DNA of 64,000 nt from Pseudomonadota bacterium (GTDB lineage: Bacteria; Desulfobacterota; Desulfobulbia; Desulfobulbales; Desulfocapsaceae), in NCBI GenBank assembly GCA_018820855.1, contig JAHJNL010000060.1, positions 1 through 64,000 of the forward strand. Direction: 5' to 3'. The translations under genes were made by a program, and so were the position numbers. The stretch's first letter is position 1. Each line of letters begins with the position of its first letter. The notes under the pieces are model-generated. The model had not been told where the DNA came from and made no database searches. It was given only the letters and a program-made list of their open reading frames with translations. Shown in pieces: positions 17,482-25,988 of the stretch.

Positions 17482-19284
17482 ATGGATAAAAAATGGAGTC
17501 AAGCAGGACCAAATGCCAGGTTGAACACCTTCATGCCTTTCCTGAAATGGTGGCCCAGAGTCACACCCAGTACGTTTCGCGCTGATCTGACTGCCGGCCT
17601 TACCGGCGCCGTCGTTGCCCTGCCCCAGGGAGTGGCCTTTGCCACAATAGCCGGAATGCCTCCGGAATACGGCCTCTATGCCGGCATGATACCGGCCATT
17701 GTCGCCGCCCTCTTCGGCTCTTCCTGGCTCCTGGTTTCCGGACCGACCACCGCCGCATCCATTGTCCTTTTCTCATCATTGAGCGCCTACGCCCCTCCCG
17801 GCTCTGCGGAATACGTTTCCCTGGCCCTGACCCTGACCATGATGGTGGGTCTTATTCAATTCGGCATGGGCCTGGCCCGCTTTGGAGCTCTGGTCAATTT
17901 CATCTCTCATTCCGTTGTAGTCGGATTCACTGCCGGTGCTGCCATTCTCATCGCCGCCAGCCAGCTCAAACATTTTCTCGGTCTCACCCTGCCGCGCAGC
18001 AGGCATCTCTATGAAACACTTGAGGGAGTGATTGCTCATCTTGACAAGGCCAATCTCTATACCGTTGCTGCGGGTGCAATCACCCTGCTCTCCGGCCTCC
18101 TGGTCAAGCGTTTCTGGCCCAAATTCCCCTACATGATCATCTCCATGCTGGTCGGCAGCCTTGCCGCCCTGCTCATGACCCACACGCTGGGACCTGAAGT
18201 GACACAGATTGTTTCCGTGGGAGCCATGCCGACGACCCTGCCACCCCTGTCCGCCCCTCATTTCACCCTGCACAATATCAAAATGCTGGCACCCGCAGCA
18301 GTGGCAATGACCCTTTTTGCCCTTACCGAGGCCATTTCCATTGCCCGTTCTCTGGCAGAACGAAGCGGCCAGAACCTGGACGGCAACCAGGAATTTATCG
18401 GACAGGGAATGTCTAACATGATAGGCTGTTTTTTCTCCGGATACGTGGCAACCGGCTCATTCAACAGGAGCGGACTCAACTATCAGGCCGGTGCGAAAAC
18501 CCCTCTGGCTGCTATCTTTGCCGGCAGTCTGCTCATCGTTCTCGTCATGTTGGTTGGACCTCTTGCCGCCTATCTTCCCAATGCCGCAATGGCCGGTATT
18601 CTTTTCCTGGTTGCCTGGGGACTGATCGACTTCAAGCATATTGCTAAAATATTCAAAACCAGCCGCATGGAAAGCGTGATCATGACAGCCACCTTTCTGG
18701 CCACGCTCTTTCTGGAACTGGAATTCGCCATCCTGCTTGGTGTTACCCTCTCACTTATCATGTACCTGAACCGTACCTCCCACCCCAAGATGCTCTCCAG
18801 AATCCCTGACCCACATCAGGAGGACCGTCCTTTCACATCCGACCCCATGCTGCCGGAATGTCCGCAATTGAAGATCGTGCGCATAGACGGCTCCCTCTAT
18901 TTCGGTGCCGTGAATCATGTCAAAGACCGTTTGCAGGAGATGCAGTTGAACAATCCCAATCAGAAACACCTGCTGATCGTTGCCAGCGGTATAAATTTTA
19001 TCGATATGGCCGGGGCGGAATTCCTTATCAAGCTGGCCAAGGAAAAAGAAGCTGCAGGAGGCAGGCTCTACCTCTATGATATCAAGGAAGGCATATGTGC
19101 CTATTTTCGACTGGCCAATTATCTTCTCGATATCGGGACAGATTATATTTACGATTCCAAAAAGGACGCCCTGGCAGACATCTACACCAGGCTGGACAAA
19201 CAGATTTGCGCCGACTGTAAAAAACGGATTTTCCTGGAATGCCGATCCATAGAGAAGGCGGAAGCCTCAGTTACTGACCGATAA
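17482..19284 (+). CDS. SulP-family anion permease with STAS domain
   Basis: The 600-residue protein has the SulP transmembrane core (about 25-430) beginning TFRADLTAGLTGAVVALPQG and containing GMPPEYGLYAGMIP. A cytoplasmic STAS domain follows (about 455-560) with YFGAVNHVKDRL and FIDMAGAEFLIKLAK. SulP carriers move sulfate, bicarbonate or other anions, often with sodium or protons; the substrate here is not settled. In a sulfate reducer sulfate is an obvious candidate. The end carries an unusual CADCKKRIFLEC cysteine motif after the STAS domain. The next gene starts 30 bases downstream and is probably co-transcribed. Confidence 0.92.
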   Translation: MDKKWSQAGPNARLNTFMPFLKWWPRVTPSTFRADLTAGLTGAVVALPQGVAFATIAGMPPEYGLYAGMIPAIVAALFGSSWLLVSGPTTAASIVLFSSLSAYAPPGSAEYVSLALTLTMMVGLIQFGMGLARFGALVNFISHSVVVGFTAGAAILIAASQLKHFLGLTLPRSRHLYETLEGVIAHLDKANLYTVAAGAITLLSGLLVKRFWPKFPYMIISMLVGSLAALLMTHTLGPEVTQIVSVGAMPTTLPPLSAPHFTLHNIKMLAPAAVAMTLFALTEAISIARSLAERSGQNLDGNQEFIGQGMSNMIGCFFSGYVATGSFNRSGLNYQAGAKTPLAAIFAGSLLIVLVMLVGPLAAYLPNAAMAGILFLVAWGLIDFKHIAKIFKTSRMESVIMTATFLATLFLELEFAILLGVTLSLIMYLNRTSHPKMLSRIPDPHQEDRPFTSDPMLPECPQLKIVRIDGSLYFGAVNHVKDRLQEMQLNNPNQKHLLIVASGINFIDMAGAEFLIKLAKEKEAAGGRLYLYDIKEGICAYFRLANYLLDIGTDYIYDSKKDALADIYTRLDKQICADCKKRIFLECRSIEKAEASVTDR

Positions 19285-19314
19285 CACTGTCCCCCTGGCA
19301 CACAAAAGGAGACC

Positions 19315-20400
19315 ATGAGCGAAGACGACATCCGCGAGATCCGCATCAACCCGATCATTCCCACCGAATCCGTGCTCATCGCCACAGCCAGAAGCAGCAG
19401 GCCCCGAAAAAAAGAGCCTCCCTTTGTCTTTGACAGACGTCTGCATGTGGCTGACTGCCACTTCTGCCGGGGTAACGAAGAGATGACTCCTCCGGAGATC
19501 CTTCGTCTGCCTGCGGCAGGAGACTGGCAGATCAGGGTCGTGAAAAACCTCTACCCGGTTTTCGGTGACGAACACAGCCTCGAAGAACTTTCATTCGGTG
19601 TGCAGCAGGTCATAGACGGATACGGGCGCCATGAAGTGATCATAGACCACTCCCGGCATGGAATCTCCATCCATGAGATGAGTATCTCTCACCTCACCAT
19701 GCTTTTCGCCCTCTACCGGGACCGCATGGCCCAGCTCTACGAAGCTGACAACAACCACCGTTATGTCCTGGTCTTTAAAAATTTTGGTCCGGCCGCCGGC
19801 GGCAGTATCCCTCACACCCACAGCCAGATCATTGCCATGCCCATTATTCCCTACAACGTGGAGGCAGAGGTCGCCAACAGCCGCATCTATTTCCAGAAAA
19901 AACAGCGCTGCGTCTTCTGCTCACTCATCGACGAGGCCACCTCCTACGAGGCAACGCTCTATGAACGGAACTCAGGAAAAATCAGGAGAAAAATCGACAT
20001 AGGCCAGTATGTGGTTGAACGCAGCGAACATTTCATTGCCATCAAACCCTTTGCCAGCCGATTTGAATGGGAGGTACACATCCTCCCCCTTGTCCATCAG
20101 CACGACTACACAGCCATCGGCAACGAAACCTGCCGGGACCTCGGCCAGATCCTGAAAAGAGTTATGGCGCGGCTGGAACAGGTACTGGGAGGGGTCCAGT
20201 ACAACTATTTCCTCCACTCCGCCCCACATGACACCCGGGCCGAGGATCTACAGGAAAGTTTCCACTGGCACCTGGAAATCTGCCCCAGAACCAGCATTCC
20301 CAACGGCTTCGAACTGGGCTCCGGCCTGGCGGTGAATACCCTCAGTCCTGAAAAAGCTGCCAGACAGCTGAGAGAAGCGGAAATAGCAGATCTGGATTAA
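19315..20400 (+). CDS. GalT/HIT-superfamily nucleotidylyltransferase
   Basis: The 361-residue protein has the GalT-type arrangement: a zinc-site CHFC (Cys48, Cys51) near the N terminus, GRHEVIID and the catalytic HTHSQ motif (His167-Gln171). A second half follows with CVFCSL, the EVHILPLVHQHD segment and the FHWHLEICPR ending. Members transfer nucleotidyl groups through a His-linked intermediate. Examples are galactose-1-phosphate uridylyltransferase and ADP-glucose or ATP/APS phosphorylases. No Leloir gene is near. It follows the SulP permease at 30 bases, which makes an adenylyl rather than galactose substrate worth considering. The precise substrate cannot be read from the sequence. Confidence 0.85.
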   Translation: MSEDDIREIRINPIIPTESVLIATARSSRPRKKEPPFVFDRRLHVADCHFCRGNEEMTPPEILRLPAAGDWQIRVVKNLYPVFGDEHSLEELSFGVQQVIDGYGRHEVIIDHSRHGISIHEMSISHLTMLFALYRDRMAQLYEADNNHRYVLVFKNFGPAAGGSIPHTHSQIIAMPIIPYNVEAEVANSRIYFQKKQRCVFCSLIDEATSYEATLYERNSGKIRRKIDIGQYVVERSEHFIAIKPFASRFEWEVHILPLVHQHDYTAIGNETCRDLGQILKRVMARLEQVLGGVQYNYFLHSAPHDTRAEDLQESFHWHLEICPRTSIPNGFELGSGLAVNTLSPEKAARQLREAEIADLD

Positions 20401-20437
20401 AGAGCCAGGACAGCTCCCGTGCGGGAATAAAGGAAAG

Positions 20438-22051
20438 CTATCTCCCGCCTGCAGCCTGTCCTGCAGGACACATAGTGTCCAGGGCTTTCAGGATGCGGGG
20501 GTCCCGCTGATACTGGTCATCTATAAAACGGACATCACCATTTTCTCTGTCGGAAAGAACGGTCCAATAAAGGAGGTGCACAGGCATTGGAACAGCCAGG
20601 TTGACCCGTGTTTCCCTGCCGCTGTCCACCACCTGCTGAATTCTGTCGCGATTCCAACCTTCCTGGTTGGCCAACAGCCATTCAGCCAGTTCCAGAGGAT
20701 TCTCCACCCGGATGCAGCCCGATGAAAAAACCCGCTGCACCTTGGCGAAGAGTTCTATGGACGGAGTATCATGGAGGTAGACATTATAGCTGTTGGGAAA
20801 GATGAATTTCACCCGCCCCAATGCATTTTTGGGTCCCGGCATCTGGCGCAACTGATAGGGAAAGTTGTTCTCAGAAAGACGCTCCCACTGAACAGTCCTC
20901 TCATCGACCCGTTTACCAGCCTTATCCAGCAACTGAAACCCTCCTTTGGCAAAATATCCTGGATCCTTGCGAAACATCGGTAGTTTATCTTTAGCTGCCA
21001 GCTTGCGAGGGGCGTACCACCAAGGATTGAGAATAAGATATTCAATGGCACCGGAAAAGACCGGGGTCTGCCTGTAATCCATACCGACAATGACCTTATG
21101 CTGTCTGGCCAGAGACCCATGATCATAGGCATCGAGAAAGAACCCGGCAATATTGACCCGTATATGGCGCACGCCAAGATCTTCCGGGAGCCAGCGCCAA
21201 CGCTCCAGATTAATACGCAGACTGGCGATCCTGTCTTCCGGTGTCCTGTTCAGATTGCGCAGGGTATTAGGACCCAGCATACCATCCGGTTCCAGATTCA
21301 CCCGTTTCTGAAAGCGCTTGACTGCCTCCTCCACTGCCGGCGTAAATTCTGCCTGATCCGCATCGCTTTCCGCTTCCAGATCCCCGCCTGCCTTAAGCCG
21401 TTCCCGGAGCTGGATTACCCGTTCGCCACGACTTCCCGGCTTCAGCAGCTTACCGGAATCGATCTGTCCCCAACCGCCTTGGCCTGCAATTTGGCGATAG
21501 CGGGCCAAGGCTCGCCGCAATTCTTCATACTCAGGATAACTGGGGGCCAGGGCCTCCAGACTTTCCTGAATATCACCCCGCTCCAGAGCCCTTTCAAGGT
21601 ATACGACCAGATCATTCTTCCGACCGGCAGCATTCCAGCCCGGTTCAATGGAAACAGGATTAACCTTACCGCCAAAAAGATGACCGGCCAAAGTCAGGTA
21701 AGCATCTGTAGCCAGCAATTCCCTGTGCAGCTCATCGATTTTGTTGTCCTGCAAAAGCGTCACCCTGTAATCACAGGGTGTAAGACCGTGAGTGGTTGAG
21801 GCATTGATGGCAGTCACCAGCGTGGTGACCAGTACAGGGGTCCAGGCCTTACGATAGGCACGGCCTTGATAAAAACTCTGCAACTTAGCAACATTCTGCA
21901 GGGCCCAGGATTTTGCCTGAGGACCGGACAGGGCCTTACGGATATCGGATCCGTCTTCGACGACCGGAGTTGCCTGAGATCTCATTGGCCAGCCAACAAC
22001 AAAGAGGAGAAACAGGATAACAAAGAGAGGGATTAACTTATTCTTTCGCAT
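20438..22051 (-). CDS. L,D-transpeptidase (YcbB/LdtD-like) with peptidoglycan-binding domain
   Basis: The start at ATG 22051 is chosen; a GTG at 22087 is open, but AAGAAGGA lies between them, about 12 bases before the ATG. The 537-residue protein has a signal anchor (about 3-25), a scaffold domain, a PG_binding_1 domain (about 203-268, LLKPGSRGERVIQLRERL) and a YkuD catalytic domain. In the last of these, VYLHDTPS supplies His427 and SGCIRVENP the nucleophile Cys446. The enzyme makes 3-3 crosslinks in periplasmic peptidoglycan. The domain order is that of LdtD/YcbB. It converges on the GalT-like gene. Confidence 0.92.
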   Translation of the reverse strand: MRKNKLIPLFVILFLLFVVGWPMRSQATPVVEDGSDIRKALSGPQAKSWALQNVAKLQSFYQGRAYRKAWTPVLVTTLVTAINASTTHGLTPCDYRVTLLQDNKIDELHRELLATDAYLTLAGHLFGGKVNPVSIEPGWNAAGRKNDLVVYLERALERGDIQESLEALAPSYPEYEELRRALARYRQIAGQGGWGQIDSGKLLKPGSRGERVIQLRERLKAGGDLEAESDADQAEFTPAVEEAVKRFQKRVNLEPDGMLGPNTLRNLNRTPEDRIASLRINLERWRWLPEDLGVRHIRVNIAGFFLDAYDHGSLARQHKVIVGMDYRQTPVFSGAIEYLILNPWWYAPRKLAAKDKLPMFRKDPGYFAKGGFQLLDKAGKRVDERTVQWERLSENNFPYQLRQMPGPKNALGRVKFIFPNSYNVYLHDTPSIELFAKVQRVFSSGCIRVENPLELAEWLLANQEGWNRDRIQQVVDSGRETRVNLAVPMPVHLLYWTVLSDRENGDVRFIDDQYQRDPRILKALDTMCPAGQAAGGR

Positions 22052-22210
22052 AGCGTTACAACATCCTTCTTTTAAATTAAAACACACTTTCTACAATGAC
22101 ACATAGCATTCTAGCAGAAGGCTCTCAGCTCGCCAAGGAACAAAACATCGACCAGAAAATCCCTTTGCTTACCTTGGACAAATCCTGACCTTATCTCTTT
22201 CCCGCTTCAA

Positions 22211-22228
22211 CAAACATTGAAATGTTTG
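22211..22228. promoter_or_regulatory. 18-bp palindrome upstream of the L,D-transpeptidase
   Basis: CAAACATT and AATGTTTG flank two bases. It lies in the 482-base gap between the transpeptidase and the DUF5661-like gene and could be an operator for either. The rest of 22052-22533 shows no gene. Confidence 0.3.
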
Positions 22229-22533
22229 CCAGACTGGATCGCTACTGTCACCTCACGAAACCCTTTTCATTCCAAATAACTAGGCAGTAATCCCTTGACT
22301 TCCCACAGGTTCAGAGGGTTTAATAGAATGATTTCAGATCGATCTGTCTGTCTCAATCCGTATATGATCACTCTGGCCTCGATACGTGACAGATGCCAGC
22401 GACAAGAACAATGAGAAAACAGGAAATGATTTCATCGGATCGCCCTCAGCAGACATGGCTAGAATATTATTTTTAAACCCGGCCGTGTCCCTGTGCGGTA
22501 TCAGGACGCTAACCAGTACTATGGAGAATTTAT

Positions 22534-22968
22534 ATGGAATTGCCTGAATACATCACGAAAGAAGAAGTACAGCGGGTCTGCCGGGAAATAGGCCTCAGTG
22601 ACTGGACACAACTCACCAACGCAAAGATAACGCTTGAGGAAGCAAAAATCATACAGGAAAGCCTTGGTGGAGAAGCCTCCCAGATTTCCTCAGATGAGTT
22701 CCGCAGAGGCCTGGAGGTGGAACTGGAACACGGGTTAACTTTCACGGATGCCAATGTCACCAACAATCATCCACTCCTCACCGGAAAAATTGTCAAAGCC
22801 CACCTGAAAGAGATGCTTGACTACTACCTCCGCCTGGAAGTTGCCGAACTGGAAGGTGATCTGTTCAAGGCTGCCGCCAACGGAGATGGAGCAAAACTGT
22901 TAAACAAATATCAGAAACTCATCGATGCACGCATGGACCTTTGCATCTCAGAGAAAGCGAACAGATAG
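22534..22968 (+). CDS. DUF5661-like protein
   Basis: The 144-residue protein resembles the DUF5661 family in its second half: FRRGLEVELEHG, then NNHPLLTGKIVKAHLKE and LDYYLRLEVAELEGDL. The N-terminal 50 residues form an added helical segment (YITKEEVQRVCREIGLSDW). It has no signal peptide or membrane segment, so it is probably cytoplasmic, and no function is known for the family. ATG at 22534 is the only suitable start. It has its own leader and no clear operon partner. Confidence 0.75.
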   Translation: MELPEYITKEEVQRVCREIGLSDWTQLTNAKITLEEAKIIQESLGGEASQISSDEFRRGLEVELEHGLTFTDANVTNNHPLLTGKIVKAHLKEMLDYYLRLEVAELEGDLFKAAANGDGAKLLNKYQKLIDARMDLCISEKANR

Positions 22969-23060
22969 CAATCGTTTCCGGCGGCCTGGACTTGCTGATA
23001 AAGAAATAAAACGGTGTCGCTCCCCACAATCCTGACAACAATGCCGATACATCCAGGCGG

Positions 23061-23327
23061 ATGTTTTTGCTCCTTACAACATCCATCAGCATCCTTATTG
23101 TGGCCCTGTTTTTTTTACTCTTTCCGGGCAGAGAGGACAGACCTTTTACCTTTGAGCCTGGAAAATCGGGAAACTCTTTGGTCCAGAGTGGCTTCCTGTC
23201 TCTTTTCAGGAGGAGCACTTCGGCGTTTTCCCCCTAGTGGCGTGTACTTCCCTGGCTGATCCTGCCGATCCTCGCTACCCTGCCCGAAATCATTGTTGCA
23301 GAAAAGAGACTGAGCAGGTGCGCTTGA
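23061..23327 (+). pseudogene. Small two-helix membrane protein interrupted by TAG
   Basis: One frame runs from ATG 23061 to TGA 23325-23327 with a single in-frame TAG at 23235-23237. The first part opens with a strongly hydrophobic helix (LTTSISILIVALFFLLFPGR). After the stop the frame continues with a second helix (WLILPILATLPEIIVAEKRL). The hydrophobic helices on both sides of the stop suggest one former 88-codon gene rather than chance. The ribosome site is weak. The rest of 22969-23394 holds nothing evident. Chance remains possible. Confidence 0.35.
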
Positions 23328-23394
23328 GCTTGCTTATCCGAATCAGGGTCCGGAAACACAGAAACTGCCCCTTGGTATAACAAAGGAGAAAAGA

Positions 23395-24459
23395 ATGGCA
23401 AGATTCCTGAAAAACAAGGAAGCCTCCCTGGGGCAGGTCCCTGGCGAACTGATTTTTATCGGTGAACAAAAGGTGCAAGAGACAAGCATCCGGATTCTTG
23501 ATTATGATCAGGAGCACCTGAACGAGCAGTATCTGCAGGATATCAAAGACGGCATTCCCTATAAGGATTCGCCAACAGTCACCTGGCTTAACATCTATGG
23601 TCTGCACGACACGGAATTCATTAAGTCCATTGGCAAGGCTTTCGGACTTCACGCCCTGGTCCTTGAAGACATCAGCAATACCGGACAGCGCCCGAAGATG
23701 GAAGAGTATGACGACTATATCTTCTTTGTGCTCAAGATGATGCGCTATGACGAGGAGGAAGGAAAAATCCACAGCGAACAATTGAGCATGGTCCTCGGCA
23801 AAACCTTTCTCCTCACCTTTCACGAACGACCCGCCGACGTCTTTGAACCCGTGCGAGATCGTATTCGAAAACAGAAAGGGAGAATTCGCAAGGTAGGCAT
23901 TGACTATCTGGCCTATGCTCTCCTGGACACGATTGTCGATAATTATATCTTCATCATAGAGCGCCTCGGCGAACAGATCGAAGATATCGAAGATGAAATC
24001 CTTGAGAGCCCGACACAGGAGGTTCTCACGAAGATCAATAATTACAAACGTGAAATGAACTACCTGCGCAAGTCTATCCGGCCTGCCAAAGAGTTTATTC
24101 TACAACTGAGCAGGCTTGATTCTGACCTTATCCAGGAACAAACCGTACCGTTTATCAAGGATCTTCTTGACCTTGTCAGTCAGGCTGTTGAGGTCATAGA
24201 CACCTACCGGGAAATGCTTTCCGACCACTTGAATATCTATAATACCGGGGTGAGCAACAGACTGAATGAAATCATGAAAGTCCTTACTATCTTTTCAGCT
24301 ATTTTCATTCCCCTTACCTTTATTGCCGGTATTTATGGTACAAATTTTGAGCATGTACCTGAACTGCATTATCGCTACAGCTACTTCGTTTTCTGGGGTG
24401 TGATGCTGACGGTTGCTCTGGTAATGCTCAGGTTTTTCAGGCGCAAAAATTGGATATGA
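23395..24459 (+). CDS. corA: CorA-family divalent cation transporter
   Basis: The 354-residue protein has the CorA plan: a soluble N-terminal funnel domain, a long stalk helix (about 215-300) and two C-terminal membrane helices (about 293-315 and 328-347). The selectivity-filter signature reads YGTNF (314-318) followed by EHVPEL. Most CorA proteins have GMNF; a GTNF variant occurs in some relatives and may change ion preference. It likely moves magnesium, cobalt or another divalent ion as a pentamer. AAAGGAG lies just before the ATG. A CNNM-type gene follows after 87 bases on the same strand. Confidence 0.92.
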   Translation: MARFLKNKEASLGQVPGELIFIGEQKVQETSIRILDYDQEHLNEQYLQDIKDGIPYKDSPTVTWLNIYGLHDTEFIKSIGKAFGLHALVLEDISNTGQRPKMEEYDDYIFFVLKMMRYDEEEGKIHSEQLSMVLGKTFLLTFHERPADVFEPVRDRIRKQKGRIRKVGIDYLAYALLDTIVDNYIFIIERLGEQIEDIEDEILESPTQEVLTKINNYKREMNYLRKSIRPAKEFILQLSRLDSDLIQEQTVPFIKDLLDLVSQAVEVIDTYREMLSDHLNIYNTGVSNRLNEIMKVLTIFSAIFIPLTFIAGIYGTNFEHVPELHYRYSYFVFWGVMLTVALVMLRFFRRKNWI

Positions 24460-24546
24460 CCGATTAACAGATGGAATGCTTTATACTTTTGAATCAAATA
24501 CATACCATTATTCTCTTCGAAGAATATAAGTTTTTAGGTGTAACAT

Positions 24547-25554
24547 ATGCAGAATTTTTTGATCTGGCTGGGGATACTGTTCTGTGTCTCACAGTCTGCA
24601 CTTTTTTCAGGTCTCAATCTGGCTTTTTTCAGTATCAGCAGATTGCGCCTTGAAGTTGAGAGTGCCAACGGCAGCAGGGCTGCCTCCAGGATACTGGCCA
24701 TGCGCAATGATGGGAATTTCCTTCTGACCACCATTCTCTGGGGAAACGTGGGCATCAATGTCCTGCTCACTCTGCTCTCAAGTTCAGTACTTGCGGGAGT
24801 CATGGCCTTTCTTTTCTCAACACTCTTTATTACCATCGCCGGTGAAATTCTACCCCAGGCCTATTTTTCCAGAAATGCCCGTAAAATGGCCTCAGCCTTA
24901 AGTCCAGTCCTCCGGTTTTACCAGATACTCCTCTATCCCGTAGCCAAACCATCGGCCATGGTACTTGATGCCTGGCTGGGTGGAGAACCAATCCATTTTT
25001 TCAAAGAACGTGACCTGGAAGAGATGTTCCACCTCCATATCAAATCAGAGGAGAGCGACATAAGCGCCATGGAAGGACAGGGAGCTCTCAACTTTCTTGC
25101 CCTGGATGATCTTTTTGTCCATGAAGAAGGCGAACAACTTGATCCGGGAAGTATTGTCATGATCCCCTTTGCCGGCAACCATCCTGTTTTCCCTGATATT
25201 CAAAGAAATGCAGGCGACGCATTTCTCAAACGCCTTCAAATATCAGGAAAAAAATGGGTGGTCCTTACCGACGAAAATGGAGAAGCCAGACTGGTCCTGG
25301 ATACAGATGCCTTTCTGCGTGATGCATTTTTCGGGAGTGCTCCTTTTACCCCTCTTCATCACTGTCATCGCCCCATCATGGTTACTGATCCAAACACACC
25401 GCTGGAAGATGTCATTATGCGTCTCAAAGTCCACCCCCAGAGGGAGGGGGATGACGTAATAGATGCCGACATCATTCTACTCTGGGGAGACCAGAAACGG
25501 GTCATTACCGGGGCCGACATCCTGGGAAGACTGCTGCGGGGAATAGTGGCATGA
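24547..25554 (+). CDS. CNNM/DUF21 membrane protein
   Basis: The 335-residue product has an N-terminal DUF21 membrane domain with LFSGLNLAFFSISRLRLEVE (about 20-39), a conserved pattern of this family, and TLFITIAGEILPQAYF near 91-106. The second half takes the place of the CBS pair but is divergent and lacks a clear CorC domain. CNNM/CorC proteins handle magnesium or cobalt efflux or sense it. The position right after CorA supports a role in divalent-metal balance. The membrane domain assignment is firm; transport activity is inferred. Confidence 0.85.
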   Translation: MQNFLIWLGILFCVSQSALFSGLNLAFFSISRLRLEVESANGSRAASRILAMRNDGNFLLTTILWGNVGINVLLTLLSSSVLAGVMAFLFSTLFITIAGEILPQAYFSRNARKMASALSPVLRFYQILLYPVAKPSAMVLDAWLGGEPIHFFKERDLEEMFHLHIKSEESDISAMEGQGALNFLALDDLFVHEEGEQLDPGSIVMIPFAGNHPVFPDIQRNAGDAFLKRLQISGKKWVVLTDENGEARLVLDTDAFLRDAFFGSAPFTPLHHCHRPIMVTDPNTPLEDVIMRLKVHPQREGDDVIDADIILLWGDQKRVITGADILGRLLRGIVA

Positions 25555-25635
25555 GGGGCTCCCCACCTTACCGTAAAAAACCACAAATGTCTTCAGATAC
25601 CGGTCTATTCCACACCTCTCCCCTCCTCACCTCCA

Positions 25636-25662
25636 ATGAATCAGATTCAATCTGATTCATTG
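25636..25662. repeat. Perfect 13-bp palindrome after the CNNM gene
   Basis: AATGAATCAGATT at 25636-25648 and its complement at 25650-25662 flank one base. There is no T-run. It shares TGAATCAG/CTGATTCA with a second palindrome at 52247-52268. It could be a stem-loop at the end of the CNNM transcript or a protein site. The remaining part of 25555-25988 is AT-rich and shows no gene. Confidence 0.5.
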
Positions 25663-25988
25663 CACAAACCCGGCACAAGCCGATTGCACCGACCATCAAC
25701 ATATATTTAAAAATTGCAGCACGTTACAGCTGGTCCAACATGGCTACACCAATCACAAAATTCTTTTGGAAAGATTATTTTCAAAATGGATACAAATTTT
25801 GGTGGTATTACCTATGTAAGAAAACTCAAATTTGTGATTAACTTAATATAGTCCATTTATAAGAAAACAAGAACAGTCAGAAAAAATGGCAGCTTGCCGA
25901 GTTACCAGAATAAGCTTCTACCTAACTCAACATCCGGTAGTTACATTACAAAAAAGGATACAATCGAGTTTCGATTGAACAATTTCTG

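Noticed and set aside
23235-23237. Read-through TAG as pyrrolysine in the small membrane frame
   Set aside because: No pyl genes or methylamine methyltransferase context is visible, and one TAG in a small unrecognised frame fits a pseudogene better.
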